From CAZDRX01 sp964508225 (lineage in GTDB: Bacteria > Patescibacteriota > Gracilibacteria > Peribacterales > Peribacteraceae), in NCBI GenBank assembly GCA_964508225.1, contig CAZDRX010000009.1, forward strand, positions 1 through 64,000: DNA of 64,000 bases. The letters are read 5' to 3'. Every line of letters starts with the position of its first letter. The stretch's first letter is position 1. Shown in pieces: positions 51,263 through 60,771 of this stretch. Below the pieces are notes generated by a model, which saw only the letters and a program-made list of their open reading frames with translations, was not told where the DNA came from and did no database searches. A program made the position numbers and the translations under genes.

Positions 51263-54223
51263 CTAGAGTTCGGTAAAATCAAGCGCAAGAATTTTCGCCC
51301 ACACCTGCCGGATGAGCGCCTTCAGATCATCCTTTTCAGCTTCGCTGACGGTGAACTCACGGGCAATCGGGTCCTCGCCACGCTCGCCGATGAACTCGAG
51401 CCGGAATGCCTGTGGCACCAGCATCGGATCGGCAATTTCCAGCAGGACAGCGTAGAAAACGAGCTGACGGAAATTGGCACCGTCTCTTCCCGACCGGGAA
51501 ACCTTGCCCTCGTCCACTCCGGCACGGATTGCAGAGGGAGACTTCGGCGCACCGGTCTTGAAGTCGATCACCACCGCGTCAGCGGATGTGGCGGAGAAGA
51601 GATCGATGCGATCGATCTTTCCCTTCACAGGGATCTCTCCGAGCCGGCCCCGGTGGTCTCTTTCAACGGCATGGATGAAGGGCGACGAGCCCTCGAGTCT
51701 CTGCTCGTAGTAGCGCGGAAGCGCCACCTTGGCCTGCGAAAGGAGATCCTCGCGTTGCTTCTCGGTCAGAATGTTCTTCTCGAGAAGATGCCACTCAAAC
51801 GCCTTCAGAAATTGTTCCAGAGAGAAGGGCTTCTTCGCCTGCTTCGCGGTCGCCCATTCGCGGAGAGCCCAGTGCACAGCGCTTCCGTAGCCCAGTGACC
51901 TGAGGGAGGATTCCGTGAGTTCCTCAGGCTGACCGAGAAGATCGATACGCTTGAAGGCTTCGGGATCTTCGAGAAAGCGGCTGAGAGAGGTCGGAGACAA
52001 GGCAAAAGTTTTCAGCCTCTCGTGGAGGTATGCCTTCAGCTCTTCGTCATGATCGGGCACCGGCTGAAGAAGTATGAGCGACGAATGTTCGGGATTCTTC
52101 AGGACACCATCCTGTTCGGGGAGAGGCCCAGCCTCCGCGAAGAAAGCCGATGGTGAGACTGCCCTCGCACGCTCTCCGACGGAGAACTCTCTCGGGCAGA
52201 TGAAGAGAAGCTCCCGCTTGGCGCGCGTCATCGCGACGTAGGCCACTCTGCGTTCATCCTGATGCTTCTCGTACTTCTTCTGATCCGACTCCCAGCCGAA
52301 GAGCAGGTCCTCGGGGATGGAAAGCGATGAAGGATTGCGGCGCTGATCCCAGTGACCGTCCCTGAAGCTTGAGAGAATGACGGTGTGGAACTCAAGCCCC
52401 TTGCTCTGGTGAGCGGTGAGCAGCTGGACTCCCTCCGTCACAAGGTGCGGGATCTGATAGGTAAGTCGTACCTGCCCGAAATCCTCATCATCGTAAAATC
52501 TGAGATCCTGAAGGAACTTTCTGAGAGTGAGTAGCGGCGCATGGAGGCAACGTTCCTTCACGTAGCGGAAGAACTCTTCGACGACGGCGAGATCCACCGG
52601 ATCGAGATCTTTGGCCATGAGAGCGATGCCGGACTCCCGCAGAACGTGTTCCACAGTCTCAAGTACGGTGCGCGACTCCTGCTTCTGACGGAGATCGAAA
52701 ATGACATCTCTCGCACGGATGAGCGTCTTCCTGTCGAGAAGCGGAAGATCACTGTTCTCCAGATCGAGAATGAGATCATGGACAGAAACCTTGGTCTCGC
52801 GGGATCTGGAGATGAGTCTGCCGATATCCGCGGGATGGCAGCCGAAGCATGCACAGGCAAGAGCATGGACAAGAGGGTCATCCTTCGTGCTCTCGGTGCT
52901 CTTCAGAATGGTGAGAGCCTGACGCACGACAGGATGCGCCAGGAGATCTGCTTTGCCATGAAGAACGACGGGGATTCCCCGTGCCCTGAGCACATCGTAG
53001 ATCGGTCGGAGTTCTCCGTTCGTCTGCACGAGGACCGCTATATCCGTTGGAGAAATCTTCTGTTTCACTCTTTCCTCGATGAGATCGGCAATGAGCCACG
53101 GCTCGGCGGCATCCGATGCGGAGCGCAGCAGTAAGGGCTCCGATGACTTTTCCTCCGTGAATGCTGTGAGGTCTTTCTTGAGTCCCGGGAGCCTTCCTAC
53201 AAGTCGCTCATCATTCTTCGCGATGAGTCTCCCCGCGGCATCCAGAATGACCTGCGTTGAGCGGTAGTTCTCCGTAAGTACGATGACGGAAGCCTTTGGG
53301 AAGCGCCTGTGAAAGGCCATCATGTGCTCCATGTTGGCTCCCTGAAAGCGATAAATGGCCTGATCATCATCGCCGACGACGAAGAAGTTCGGCTCGTTCG
53401 GGACATTCTCGTAGGTGGTAAGACGATCGATGACCGCCCATTGTGAGCCGTTTAAATCCTGCGCCTCATCGACAAGAATATACTGGTACCTCTCTTGGAG
53501 CCCTGACAGAAGCCAATCTTCCTCATTCAATACTTTCAGGACGGTCAGGATCATGTCGTCGTAGTCGTACATCCCCTTCTCGGTAAGAATGCCGGCGTAC
53601 CGGAGGAAAATATCGATGAATTCACGGAACTTGCGGGCGGAAAGCAGGTTTTTTTCATTCGCCTTCGTTCCCGCCTTACTCTTCCCTGCCATCTGCTCGT
53701 CATACTCGCCTGCGACACGTTCGAGGTCCTTGAGAGATTTGCCTTCACGCTTGCAGTCACTGATACGCCCGAGGAGTGCGGGGATTTTCTCGTAGGGATT
53801 CTTCGGATTGATGAGTGCGGAGCCCGTACTCACGGAGTCGATCACCGTCTGCATCGTCTGGTACTTCTCCAGATCCGAGATCTGCTTGCTTGCCGAGAAA
53901 AGCGAGAAGACCGGAGCATTGCGGCTGATGATGGAGTCTGCAAAGCCGTGCACGGTGCTCACGGTGACCCCGTAGGCGTCCGGCCCGATGAGCTCCCTGA
54001 GTCTCTCGCGCATCGCGGTCGCTCCGGATGTCGAGAATGTGAGACAGAGAATGTTGCTCGGCTTGGCGTGCGTCTTCTTCAGGATATTGGCAACGCGCAT
54101 GCCGAGGACCTGCGTCTTGCCCGTTCCGGGGCCAGCCACGACCATGACCGGACCCTCCACGGTATCCACCGCCTGCTTCTGGCCGGGGTTGAGCTTCCCG
54201 TAGTCCTTCTCGAATGATCGCAT
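51263..54223 (-). CDS. UvrD/PcrA-family helicase with C-terminal PD-(D/E)XK nuclease
   Basis: The 986-residue protein has SF1 motifs in order: Walker A GPGTGKTQ, Ia region, VDEAQDLNGSQW (II), VVGDDDQAIYRFQGA (III), LTENYRST (IV), TAHQSKGLEFHTVILSS (V), AYVAMTRAKRELLF (VI). The C-terminal 250 residues have a RecB-type nuclease (VHWALREWAT; KGKIDRIDLF; VVIDFKTGAPK). So it is an AddA/RecB-like or UvrD-nuclease fusion for repair of double-strand breaks; no AddB or RecC is nearby. Start ATG 54223 is 6 bases after CATACT; upstream in-frame ATGs to 54469 are rejected since they enter the upstream membrane protein gene. Confidence 0.92.
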   Translation of the reverse strand: MRSFEKDYGKLNPGQKQAVDTVEGPVMVVAGPGTGKTQVLGMRVANILKKTHAKPSNILCLTFSTSGATAMRERLRELIGPDAYGVTVSTVHGFADSIISRNAPVFSLFSASKQISDLEKYQTMQTVIDSVSTGSALINPKNPYEKIPALLGRISDCKREGKSLKDLERVAGEYDEQMAGKSKAGTKANEKNLLSARKFREFIDIFLRYAGILTEKGMYDYDDMILTVLKVLNEEDWLLSGLQERYQYILVDEAQDLNGSQWAVIDRLTTYENVPNEPNFFVVGDDDQAIYRFQGANMEHMMAFHRRFPKASVIVLTENYRSTQVILDAAGRLIAKNDERLVGRLPGLKKDLTAFTEEKSSEPLLLRSASDAAEPWLIADLIEERVKQKISPTDIAVLVQTNGELRPIYDVLRARGIPVVLHGKADLLAHPVVRQALTILKSTESTKDDPLVHALACACFGCHPADIGRLISRSRETKVSVHDLILDLENSDLPLLDRKTLIRARDVIFDLRQKQESRTVLETVEHVLRESGIALMAKDLDPVDLAVVEEFFRYVKERCLHAPLLTLRKFLQDLRFYDDEDFGQVRLTYQIPHLVTEGVQLLTAHQSKGLEFHTVILSSFRDGHWDQRRNPSSLSIPEDLLFGWESDQKKYEKHQDERRVAYVAMTRAKRELLFICPREFSVGERARAVSPSAFFAEAGPLPEQDGVLKNPEHSSLILLQPVPDHDEELKAYLHERLKTFALSPTSLSRFLEDPEAFKRIDLLGQPEELTESSLRSLGYGSAVHWALREWATAKQAKKPFSLEQFLKAFEWHLLEKNILTEKQREDLLSQAKVALPRYYEQRLEGSSPFIHAVERDHRGRLGEIPVKGKIDRIDLFSATSADAVVIDFKTGAPKSPSAIRAGVDEGKVSRSGRDGANFRQLVFYAVLLEIADPMLVPQAFRLEFIGERGEDPIAREFTVSEAEKDDLKALIRQVWAKILALDFTEL

Positions 54224-54229
54224 GCGAAA

Positions 54230-54258
54230 AGTATGAACCAAGAAGCTGCAGAATCCAA
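54230..54258 (-). promoter_or_regulatory. Promoter of the UvrD-family gene
   Basis: Minus strand TTGGAT (54253-54258), 17 bases, CATACT (54230-54235), 6 bases to the ATG. No room for a Shine-Dalgarno site, so a leaderless mRNA is likely. The promoter lies across the end of the upstream gene. Confidence 0.55.
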
Positions 54259-54273
54259 CGAGGCTTTCCTCAC

Positions 54274-55131
54274 TTATGCGAGCATTGCCGCAAGCATCAC
54301 CTGTGTAGCGCAGAAGAACGCGATTTCTGCGATGAGTGCGCAGAGCCAGAGAATGTAGCCGATCTTGATCGAGAAGAGGCTGACGGCAGCCACGGTGACC
54401 ATGGCAGGCCAGAGGAGGACGCCGAGGACAAGGAGAATGCCGATGTTCCGGAGGAAGACCGTCGACCACTGGTGAGACGTCCGCTGCAGACTCGCGGAGA
54501 TGCTCTCGAGGACACCCGTCTCACCGCTTGCATGAATAACGGGTGCAAGCGACATGCGCGGAAGGAAGTACACCGCGATCACGGGCCCGAGTAACGGAAT
54601 CCAGAGAAGGGAGCGGATGAAGAGCCAGAGAAGGAGGAATGCGGTACTCGCGACATACTTGGGGAGAACAACGGACGCTTCGTAGGCGGAGATGCTTCCG
54701 CGCGAGAAAAGAATGAGGAAGTAGACAAACGCAACGAAGGCAATGACACAGTCGAGCAGCACCATGAAGGCGATGAACGGTCCGATCCTCGCAACGTACG
54801 TGATGCCGATCCGATCACTCGGGAGTGTGGGGGCGGTATCGATCGAGGGAGATCCGCCACGATCCTCAATGGCTGCGATGAATTCCTTCATATCGAGGCT
54901 CGAGAGCGTGTTCACCTGCTGCTGCACGGTGGTCTCCAGTTCTTCACGGGAGAGGCTGAAGTGCGTGGCAAGTGTCGTCTCGATGGCATCGATTTTGCGC
55001 TGTACGAATGCGGATGAGACCGCAGCGAGCATGGCGAAAGAGATCACACCGACGGTCACTGCAGATGCCTTCCGCTTCATCAGCTCGAAAGAGCCGACGA
55101 TCAGACCGGAGAATGGTGCACCGTGCTTCAT
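54274..55131 (-). CDS. Polytopic membrane protein
   Basis: The 285-residue protein has about six membrane helices (VGVISFAMLAAVSSAFV; IGPFIAFMVLLDCVIAFVAFVYFLILF; YVASTAFLLLWLFIRSLLWIPLLGPVIAVYFLP; NIGILLVLGVLLWPAMVTVAAVSLF; ILWLCALIAEIAFFC), with a soluble coiled-coil loop of about 70 residues (residues 46-115) after the first helix. It resembles glycerophosphoryl-diester or YciC-type integral proteins only in general layout. The ATG lies 9 bases downstream of the rpoD stop, so it is in the rpoD operon. Confidence 0.65.
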   Translation of the reverse strand: MKHGAPFSGLIVGSFELMKRKASAVTVGVISFAMLAAVSSAFVQRKIDAIETTLATHFSLSREELETTVQQQVNTLSSLDMKEFIAAIEDRGGSPSIDTAPTLPSDRIGITYVARIGPFIAFMVLLDCVIAFVAFVYFLILFSRGSISAYEASVVLPKYVASTAFLLLWLFIRSLLWIPLLGPVIAVYFLPRMSLAPVIHASGETGVLESISASLQRTSHQWSTVFLRNIGILLVLGVLLWPAMVTVAAVSLFSIKIGYILWLCALIAEIAFFCATQVMLAAMLA

Positions 55132-55140
55132 ACGTGAAGA

Positions 55141-56550
55141 CTACTCCTTCGGCGGATCAACCGTGTAGGCACAGTGATCGCACTTCATCACGGACTGTCC
55201 GCCCTGATGGATCTCCACGAGCGAGCCCTTGCGGCACTCGGGGCAGAGTTTGCCGGTCATGAACGACGGGGAGGCGAAGGTGACGGGCTTTCCCGGACCG
55301 GTCTCGCGGATACAGGCGGAACGGGGATGGTCGCGGAGCTTCTGGAGCACCTTGGCTTCGATCTGGCGGATACGCTCGCGCGTGACATTGAACTCCTTGC
55401 CGACCTCCTCGAGCGTGTGACCGATGCCGTCCTTGAGCCCAAAGCGCATCTCGATGATCTTGCGCTCACGCGGGGTGAGGTACTCGAGCATCGCGTGGAC
55501 GTTCTCTTTCCTGAGCTGGCGGTTCGTGGCGTCGAAGGGGTTCACGGCCTCCTCATCCTCGATGAAGTCACCGAGCTTGGAGTCCTCCTCGGAGCCCACG
55601 GGAGCCTCGAGCGAGATGATGTCCTGACTGATCTTCTGGATGTGGCGCACCTTCTTGATATCCATCTCCATTTCGACCGCAAGCTCCTCGACGGTCGGCT
55701 CGCGACCGAGCTCCTGCACGAGACGGCGCTGCGTGTGCGTGAGCTTGTTGATCGTCTCGACCATGTGGACGGGGATACGGATGGTACGTGCCTGATCGGC
55801 GATCGCACGGGTGATGGCCTGACGGATCCACCACGTGGCGTAGGTGGAGAACTTGAATCCACGCTCGGGGTCGAATTTCTCGACCGCGCGGAAGAGACCG
55901 ATGTTGCCTTCCTGAATGAGATCGAGGAACGAGAGTCCGCGACCGATGTACTTCTTGGCGATGGACACGACGAGGCGGAGGTTGGCTTCGGCAAGCTGCT
56001 GTTTGGCTCCTGCATCACCCTTGCGGATGCGGCGGGCAAGCTCGACTTCTTTGCGGGCATCGATGAGCGGCACACGTCCGATCTCGGAGAGGTACATGCG
56101 GACGGAGTCGTTGCTGATTTCGAGGAGGTCGACCTCACGCTCCTTCTTCTTTTTCTTCGCATCTTCAGCTGCCTTTTTGTCATCCCTGATGAGGATACCG
56201 GCGGTGGCGACCACCTCGAGCGAGGCGTCGTCGGTATCCGCGGCAGTCGTGGCTCCCGAGCCGGCCTCACTGTCCTGCATCTGTGTCTCGGTGTTCGGGT
56301 TGGCTTTGCGCTGCCAGATGAGCGTGTCTTTGACATCGATCACGTCGATGCCGAGCTCCATGAAGAGCGTATAAATCCTGTCGAGAAGATCGATATTCGT
56401 CTCAGCGTCAGGAACGGCGCGAAGCACCTCCTGGTGTGTGACGTAACGTTGCTCGCGTCCCTTTTTCACGAGATGCTTGATCTCGTCGGGAAACGCCTTC
56501 AACTCGTCATCAGTAGGCTGATGAATGAAACTACGTGGATGAGATGCCAT
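55141..56550 (-). CDS. rpoD: Principal sigma factor with C-terminal zinc-ribbon extension
   Basis: The 469-residue sigma-70 has region 1.1-like residues (about 20-75), region 1.2 (DSVRMYLSEIGRVPLIDARKEVELARRI), region 2 (LIQEGNIGLFRAVEKFDPERGFKFSTYATWWIRQAI), region 3, and region 4 with the recognition helix (TLEEVGKEFNVTRERIRQIEAKVLQKLRD). A normal sigma ends about there. This one continues for about 50 residues with a CPEC...CDHC zinc-ribbon (about 433-463). The extension is in frame with no stop between. TATAGT lies upstream, 14 bases from the ATG. Confidence 0.93.
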   Translation of the reverse strand: MASHPRSFIHQPTDDELKAFPDEIKHLVKKGREQRYVTHQEVLRAVPDAETNIDLLDRIYTLFMELGIDVIDVKDTLIWQRKANPNTETQMQDSEAGSGATTAADTDDASLEVVATAGILIRDDKKAAEDAKKKKKEREVDLLEISNDSVRMYLSEIGRVPLIDARKEVELARRIRKGDAGAKQQLAEANLRLVVSIAKKYIGRGLSFLDLIQEGNIGLFRAVEKFDPERGFKFSTYATWWIRQAITRAIADQARTIRIPVHMVETINKLTHTQRRLVQELGREPTVEELAVEMEMDIKKVRHIQKISQDIISLEAPVGSEEDSKLGDFIEDEEAVNPFDATNRQLRKENVHAMLEYLTPRERKIIEMRFGLKDGIGHTLEEVGKEFNVTRERIRQIEAKVLQKLRDHPRSACIRETGPGKPVTFASPSFMTGKLCPECRKGSLVEIHQGGQSVMKCDHCAYTVDPPKE

Positions 56551-56642
56551 AAGGGTACAAGGAGACTATAGTCCATACCTCGTCTTTGCAAGCAGAAGCC
56601 AAGTATTGAGGAGCCGGTGTTCCAGTGTTGAGTTTGACTTAT

Positions 56643-57536
56643 TTATTTTTTGTTTTGTTTTGTTCTTTTTCGTCTCTCACGCTTCTCAGACCGAACGGTC
56701 TTCAGAGGCTCGGCAAGAACCGAGTGGATCTCTTTCAGGTGATGAGCTGCTGCGACTCTGCCCGCCTCAATGAAATCGTCCGCACGGTCGAAGCGGAACA
56801 TCTGAGCAGGCATCTTTGGCTGGATAATGAGATCGCAGGCCTGCCGGTCGTTCTCGATTTCACGATGTCCGCGATCCATGAACTCCCTCCACGGAGACGG
56901 GAGGAAGCGCCGAAGCGCTCCGTAGCGCGGGTTCGTGTCGGTTCCGATCACCCTGTCCGGAGAATGGAGGGCCCGAAGCTGCCGTGCCGGAAGCGCGCCG
57001 AAGTGCACGAAGTCGACAAACGTATCCTGCCCAATCTTCACCGGCGCGAAAATGACAGGGATCGCACTGCTGGCGAGGAGCGCGTCTATCATGCGTGTCT
57101 CATCAGCAAAGACGTGCGGGGTAATACACTCGAAGAAGTGTTCCGTGAATCCGGGGAGGAGAATCCTCTCCCACTGCACGGGCCTGCTCACTTTCCCCGC
57201 GACACAGACGAACGGAATGCTGCAATCGCCGATGCAGGCGGATCCGATGAGCGGGAAGAGAATGTTCTCGAGTTCCTGACGGAGGAACCCCGCGTGCAGA
57301 CCATTCATGAACGGCGGACCGGATACCCGGGCGACTTTGAGGAGAGAGATCTGTGAAGCGGTCCTTGCAATAGCTCCGGTCCCGAGACCGAGCGCATACG
57401 CGCCCGCGACGATCGCGCCCATGCTGGAACCCGCAATAGAGTCGAAGAGAAATTTTTCCCGTTCAAGAACCTGGAGGACTCCGATATTCGCGAGTCCCCA
57501 CGCAGCGCCACCGGAGAGAACAAGTCCGCGCTTCAT
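56643..57536 (-). CDS. Patatin-like phospholipase
   Basis: The 297-residue protein has the patatin oxyanion loop (LVLSGGAAWGLANIGVL), the nucleophile GSSMG at about residue 37-41, and a position equivalent to the catalytic Asp at DTFVDFVHFGALP, where family members read DGG/DGA; here Asp is kept but Gly is replaced by Phe. The C-terminal tail is very basic (KRERRKRTKQNKK). It overlaps dnaG by 4 bases (ATGA), so it is translationally coupled to primase. Lipid acyl hydrolase activity is likely but the altered dyad reduces confidence. Confidence 0.85.
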   Translation of the reverse strand: MKRGLVLSGGAAWGLANIGVLQVLEREKFLFDSIAGSSMGAIVAGAYALGLGTGAIARTASQISLLKVARVSGPPFMNGLHAGFLRQELENILFPLIGSACIGDCSIPFVCVAGKVSRPVQWERILLPGFTEHFFECITPHVFADETRMIDALLASSAIPVIFAPVKIGQDTFVDFVHFGALPARQLRALHSPDRVIGTDTNPRYGALRRFLPSPWREFMDRGHREIENDRQACDLIIQPKMPAQMFRFDRADDFIEAGRVAAAHHLKEIHSVLAEPLKTVRSEKRERRKRTKQNKK

Positions 57537-59284
57537 GAAACCGATGACATCTTCGTAAGCTTGAGCAGCTGCTGATACTGGGTGAGGAGCTTGGATTCCT
57601 CATCTGCTCTGCCGCTCTCTCTGGCTTCCTTGAGCCCCCGGATGATCTCCATCTGCTTCGCGGTAACCAGCTCGCGGTTCGCGGCCGCCGAGAGTTTGCG
57701 GAACTCCTTCTCCGCCATGGAATCTGACCACGGCGGAAACGTCTCCTCACAGTAAAGAGCAAGAACGGACATGCGCTCTTTTTCGACGGGATCGATGTCG
57801 AGGAGTGAGAGGATGTCTGCGGGAGTCGTGTCGATCTTCGACTTCGCCACCGCATCACGGATGATCGTACGCAGATCATCGGGAGGAATGAGCTCGACGA
57901 CGAACGGCCGGAGTGCGGGGTAGATGAATCCGAGACCGAGACAGAGCTCGAAGCGGGAGTACGGCGCATCCTTCATCCCTGCTTTCACGGCAATCTTCTT
58001 CTCGGCGGTGCCGGACTTCCATGCGTTAAAATCGGACTGGATCTCCGCACCGATGATCCCGAACGCCTGCGAAGCCTTCTCAAGGTACGCACGCAGCTCG
58101 ACGGAGGTCGGGACCGCATCCAAAAGAGGGAAGAGCGTTTCCGAGACGGCGCGCTTGCCGGTGGGCTCCGCGATGTCGGATCGGAGGCGGAGACGGCTGA
58201 TCACGGAATCGATGTACGGCTGCGCGGTGGTGGTCATCAGCTTCTGGAACAGCGCTGCATCTTTCTGGATAAGTTCGTCCGGATCTTTTGCGGGCAACGC
58301 GACCGAGAGAATCTGGAGGTGTGCGCGGCTGAGGAGATCGAACGACCTCGCGGCCGCGAGCTGACCTGCATTGTCCTGATCGAGACAGAGCACGACCGAC
58401 TCGGCGTAGCGCTTGATGATCTTCACGTGCTGCTCGGTGAGCGCGGTGCCGGAGACGGCGACGACATTTTCGACACCGGCTTTGTGGCAGGCCACGGCAT
58501 CGAAGTAGCCTTCGACGAGGACGACGGATCTTGCTTTCCGGATCGCGTCACGCGCGGCGAAGAGTCCGAAGAGCACGGACGATTTGTTGTAGAGCGGACC
58601 CTCGGGCGAGTTCACGTACTTCGCATCACTGTCCCCCATCGCGCGTCCGCCGAAACCGATGACGACACCCTGCGCATCGTGAATCGGGAACATGATGCGG
58701 TGACGGAAGCGGTCGTAGATCTTGCCCTCCAATTCCTTCTGGACGGCGAGCCCGGCTGCAATGAGCTCTCCGCGTGTGAAATTCTGCTTGAGGAGATGCT
58801 CGTACGTCTCGGAGAACGAATCCGGCGCGTAACCGATGCCGAACTTGGCCATCAGCTCCGGCGTGACGCCGCGGGAGACGACGTACTCGAGCGAACGGGG
58901 AACCTCCTTCAGCTTCTTCATGTAGAACTTCTGCGCTGCTTCGAGGCATTCCCTGAGGCGCGTCTTCTCATCCTTGCTGACGGTCGGCCCCTTCTTCATG
59001 CCCTCTTTCGGAATCTCGACTCCGGCTTTTTCCGCGAGGATCTTCACGGCTTCAGGGAAGTCCACACCCTCGATCTTCTGGATGAAGCTGAAGATATCGC
59101 CGCCGCTCTGGCACGCGAAGCAGTACGCGATGCCCTTGTCCGGAGAGACGAGGAAGCTCGGATGCGAGTCATTGTGGAACGGACACAGACACACAAAATT
59201 CCGCCCCTTCTTCTTCAGCTGACAGTACTGTCCTACGAGCTGATCGATCGGAAGCCGTGCGCGGATCTCGTCTTTGATGTCCAT
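57533..59284 (-). CDS. dnaG: DNA primase
   Basis: The 583-residue DnaG has the CHC2 zinc finger (CPFHNDSHPSF ... YCFACQ), the catalytic core (KFGIGYAPDSF; GRAMGDSDAKYVNSPEG), TOPRIM motifs (VVLVEGYFDAVACHKAG; LCLDQDNAG) and a C-terminal helicase-binding-type region. It makes RNA primers at the fork. The ATG at 59284 gives MDIKDEIRARLPID; TATACT (59294-59299) on the minus strand is 9 bases upstream. An ATG at 59302 is less likely. Confidence 0.95.
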   Translation of the reverse strand: MDIKDEIRARLPIDQLVGQYCQLKKKGRNFVCLCPFHNDSHPSFLVSPDKGIAYCFACQSGGDIFSFIQKIEGVDFPEAVKILAEKAGVEIPKEGMKKGPTVSKDEKTRLRECLEAAQKFYMKKLKEVPRSLEYVVSRGVTPELMAKFGIGYAPDSFSETYEHLLKQNFTRGELIAAGLAVQKELEGKIYDRFRHRIMFPIHDAQGVVIGFGGRAMGDSDAKYVNSPEGPLYNKSSVLFGLFAARDAIRKARSVVLVEGYFDAVACHKAGVENVVAVSGTALTEQHVKIIKRYAESVVLCLDQDNAGQLAAARSFDLLSRAHLQILSVALPAKDPDELIQKDAALFQKLMTTTAQPYIDSVISRLRLRSDIAEPTGKRAVSETLFPLLDAVPTSVELRAYLEKASQAFGIIGAEIQSDFNAWKSGTAEKKIAVKAGMKDAPYSRFELCLGLGFIYPALRPFVVELIPPDDLRTIIRDAVAKSKIDTTPADILSLLDIDPVEKERMSVLALYCEETFPPWSDSMAEKEFRKLSAAANRELVTAKQMEIIRGLKEARESGRADEESKLLTQYQQLLKLTKMSSVS

Positions 59285-59316
59285 GGGAGGGCGAGTATAC
59301 ACCCGCTTCCAAGCGT

Positions 59317-60762
59317 TCAGCTGAACATTCTCACGATCTCTCTCGGAAGCCGATTCAGGAGCGTTCCGGCCTTCAGCATGCCACGCCCGAAGGTGAGGTG
59401 TTTCTTCAGCGCCGGAGATTCCATGGCGAGGAGCACGTCGCCATCCTCACAGGAAGACTTTTCGATCTTCAGGTTCACTCCTTTGAATGCAGATTTGAGA
59501 TCCTCAGAGGAGAGCGAGAGCACCTGCTTCGTCGCCTCGTGTCCGCGGAGGGTCGCGATCTCATGCGACAGACGAGGGAATCCGTGCGTCGTGTTCTTCG
59601 CGAACGGAAGGCCGGTCATGTACGGAAGCACGGGCAGGAAGAAATCCACGACCGCCTCGGGCAACATGAAGATCTGTTCTTTGTTCTCCAGAAGAATTTC
59701 GCCTTCGTGGAGGAATCCCGTGCCGTACCACTCGCCGAGACTCTCGGTGATATCGCGGGACCGTGCTTTCGGCATCGCCGCCCAGCGATGACCCTCCATC
59801 GGCTTCTTGCCGACACGATCCTTCGTGGGAGCGCGCTTCTCGATCACAACGGAGAAAAAGCCCTCGGTATCGTACGTCTGCGGCCAGAGACGGATCATCG
59901 GGAGATTCTCCGTGCGTCCGAACGAAGCCTGAATCTTGCCGGAATCCTCGATCGCTTTGGAAAAATCACAGGAGAGGATTTCCGCAGGATTCAGGACTGA
60001 AAGCTGATCACTATATTTGTTCAATACAGACAGCACCACACCTTCATTCTCTTCGGGGGTCAGTGTGCAGGTGGAATAGACGATTCTGCCGCCGACTTTG
60101 CATGCGTGCACCGCGGACTCCAGGAGTTCTTTCTGGAGATTGGCCATCTTGCCGATGTTGTCGAGTGAGCAGTACGTGAGGGCGTCACTGTCTTTGCGCA
60201 CCGTTCCTTGCGCAGTGCAGGGAGCATCGCAGAGCACGCGGTCGAACCGCTCGGTCATATTGCCCGCGAACCACTGTCCGACTTTGCGCGTGACGACGGC
60301 GTTGATGGAGGCGCACCGCTGGAGATTCGTGATGAGCGACCAGATGCGCTTCTCCTGCACATCATTGGCGATGAGAATGCCGGTGTTCTGCATGCGCGCC
60401 GCCATCTGTGTCGTCTTGCTGCCGGGCGCGGCGGACATATCGAGCACACGCTCGCCGGGTTTCGGATCGAGGAGGGCTACGGGGAGCATGGATGCCGCCT
60501 CCTGCATGTAGAAATGGCCGAGGATATGCATGAGATCCTTGCCGAGAGCCTCCTCGCGGTCGACGCGGTCGATGAAGAACGCTTCCGGACACCACGGCAC
60601 GGGCTCAAGTGACCAGTCTTTGGAGGCGCCCCAGTTCTTCAGTTCCTCCACCGTGCACTTGAGGGTGTTCACACGGAGGGATTTGCGAAGTGGCTTGGAG
60701 CTCATCTCTTTCAATGACTCCACGTCTGTAAACTTGCTATATCTATCAAAAGGGTGTGTCAT
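59317..60762 (-). CDS. RsmF/NSUN-type rRNA (cytosine-C5) methyltransferase
   Basis: The 481-residue protein has the SAM motif I VLDMSAAPGSKTTQMAARM, motif IV DRVLCDAPCTAQGTVRK with the PC catalytic Cys and motif VI STCTLTPEENEGVV with the TC Cys, plus a C-terminal PUA-like region. It should methylate rRNA or tRNA C5. Start ATG 60762 is chosen over 60780; the plus-strand ORF that starts nearby at 60772 overlaps its upstream region. Confidence 0.88.
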   Translation of the reverse strand: MTHPFDRYSKFTDVESLKEMSSKPLRKSLRVNTLKCTVEELKNWGASKDWSLEPVPWCPEAFFIDRVDREEALGKDLMHILGHFYMQEAASMLPVALLDPKPGERVLDMSAAPGSKTTQMAARMQNTGILIANDVQEKRIWSLITNLQRCASINAVVTRKVGQWFAGNMTERFDRVLCDAPCTAQGTVRKDSDALTYCSLDNIGKMANLQKELLESAVHACKVGGRIVYSTCTLTPEENEGVVLSVLNKYSDQLSVLNPAEILSCDFSKAIEDSGKIQASFGRTENLPMIRLWPQTYDTEGFFSVVIEKRAPTKDRVGKKPMEGHRWAAMPKARSRDITESLGEWYGTGFLHEGEILLENKEQIFMLPEAVVDFFLPVLPYMTGLPFAKNTTHGFPRLSHEIATLRGHEATKQVLSLSSEDLKSAFKGVNLKIEKSSCEDGDVLLAMESPALKKHLTFGRGMLKAGTLLNRLPREIVRMFS

Positions 60763-60771
60763 AGTAGAGAA

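Noticed and set aside
55174..56571. Plus-strand open frame of 465 codons opposite rpoD
   Set aside because: Leu/Asp/Glu-rich antisense shadow of rpoD.
58319..59791. Plus-strand open frame of 490 codons across dnaG and the RsmF-like gene
   Set aside because: Antisense shadow of two conserved genes.
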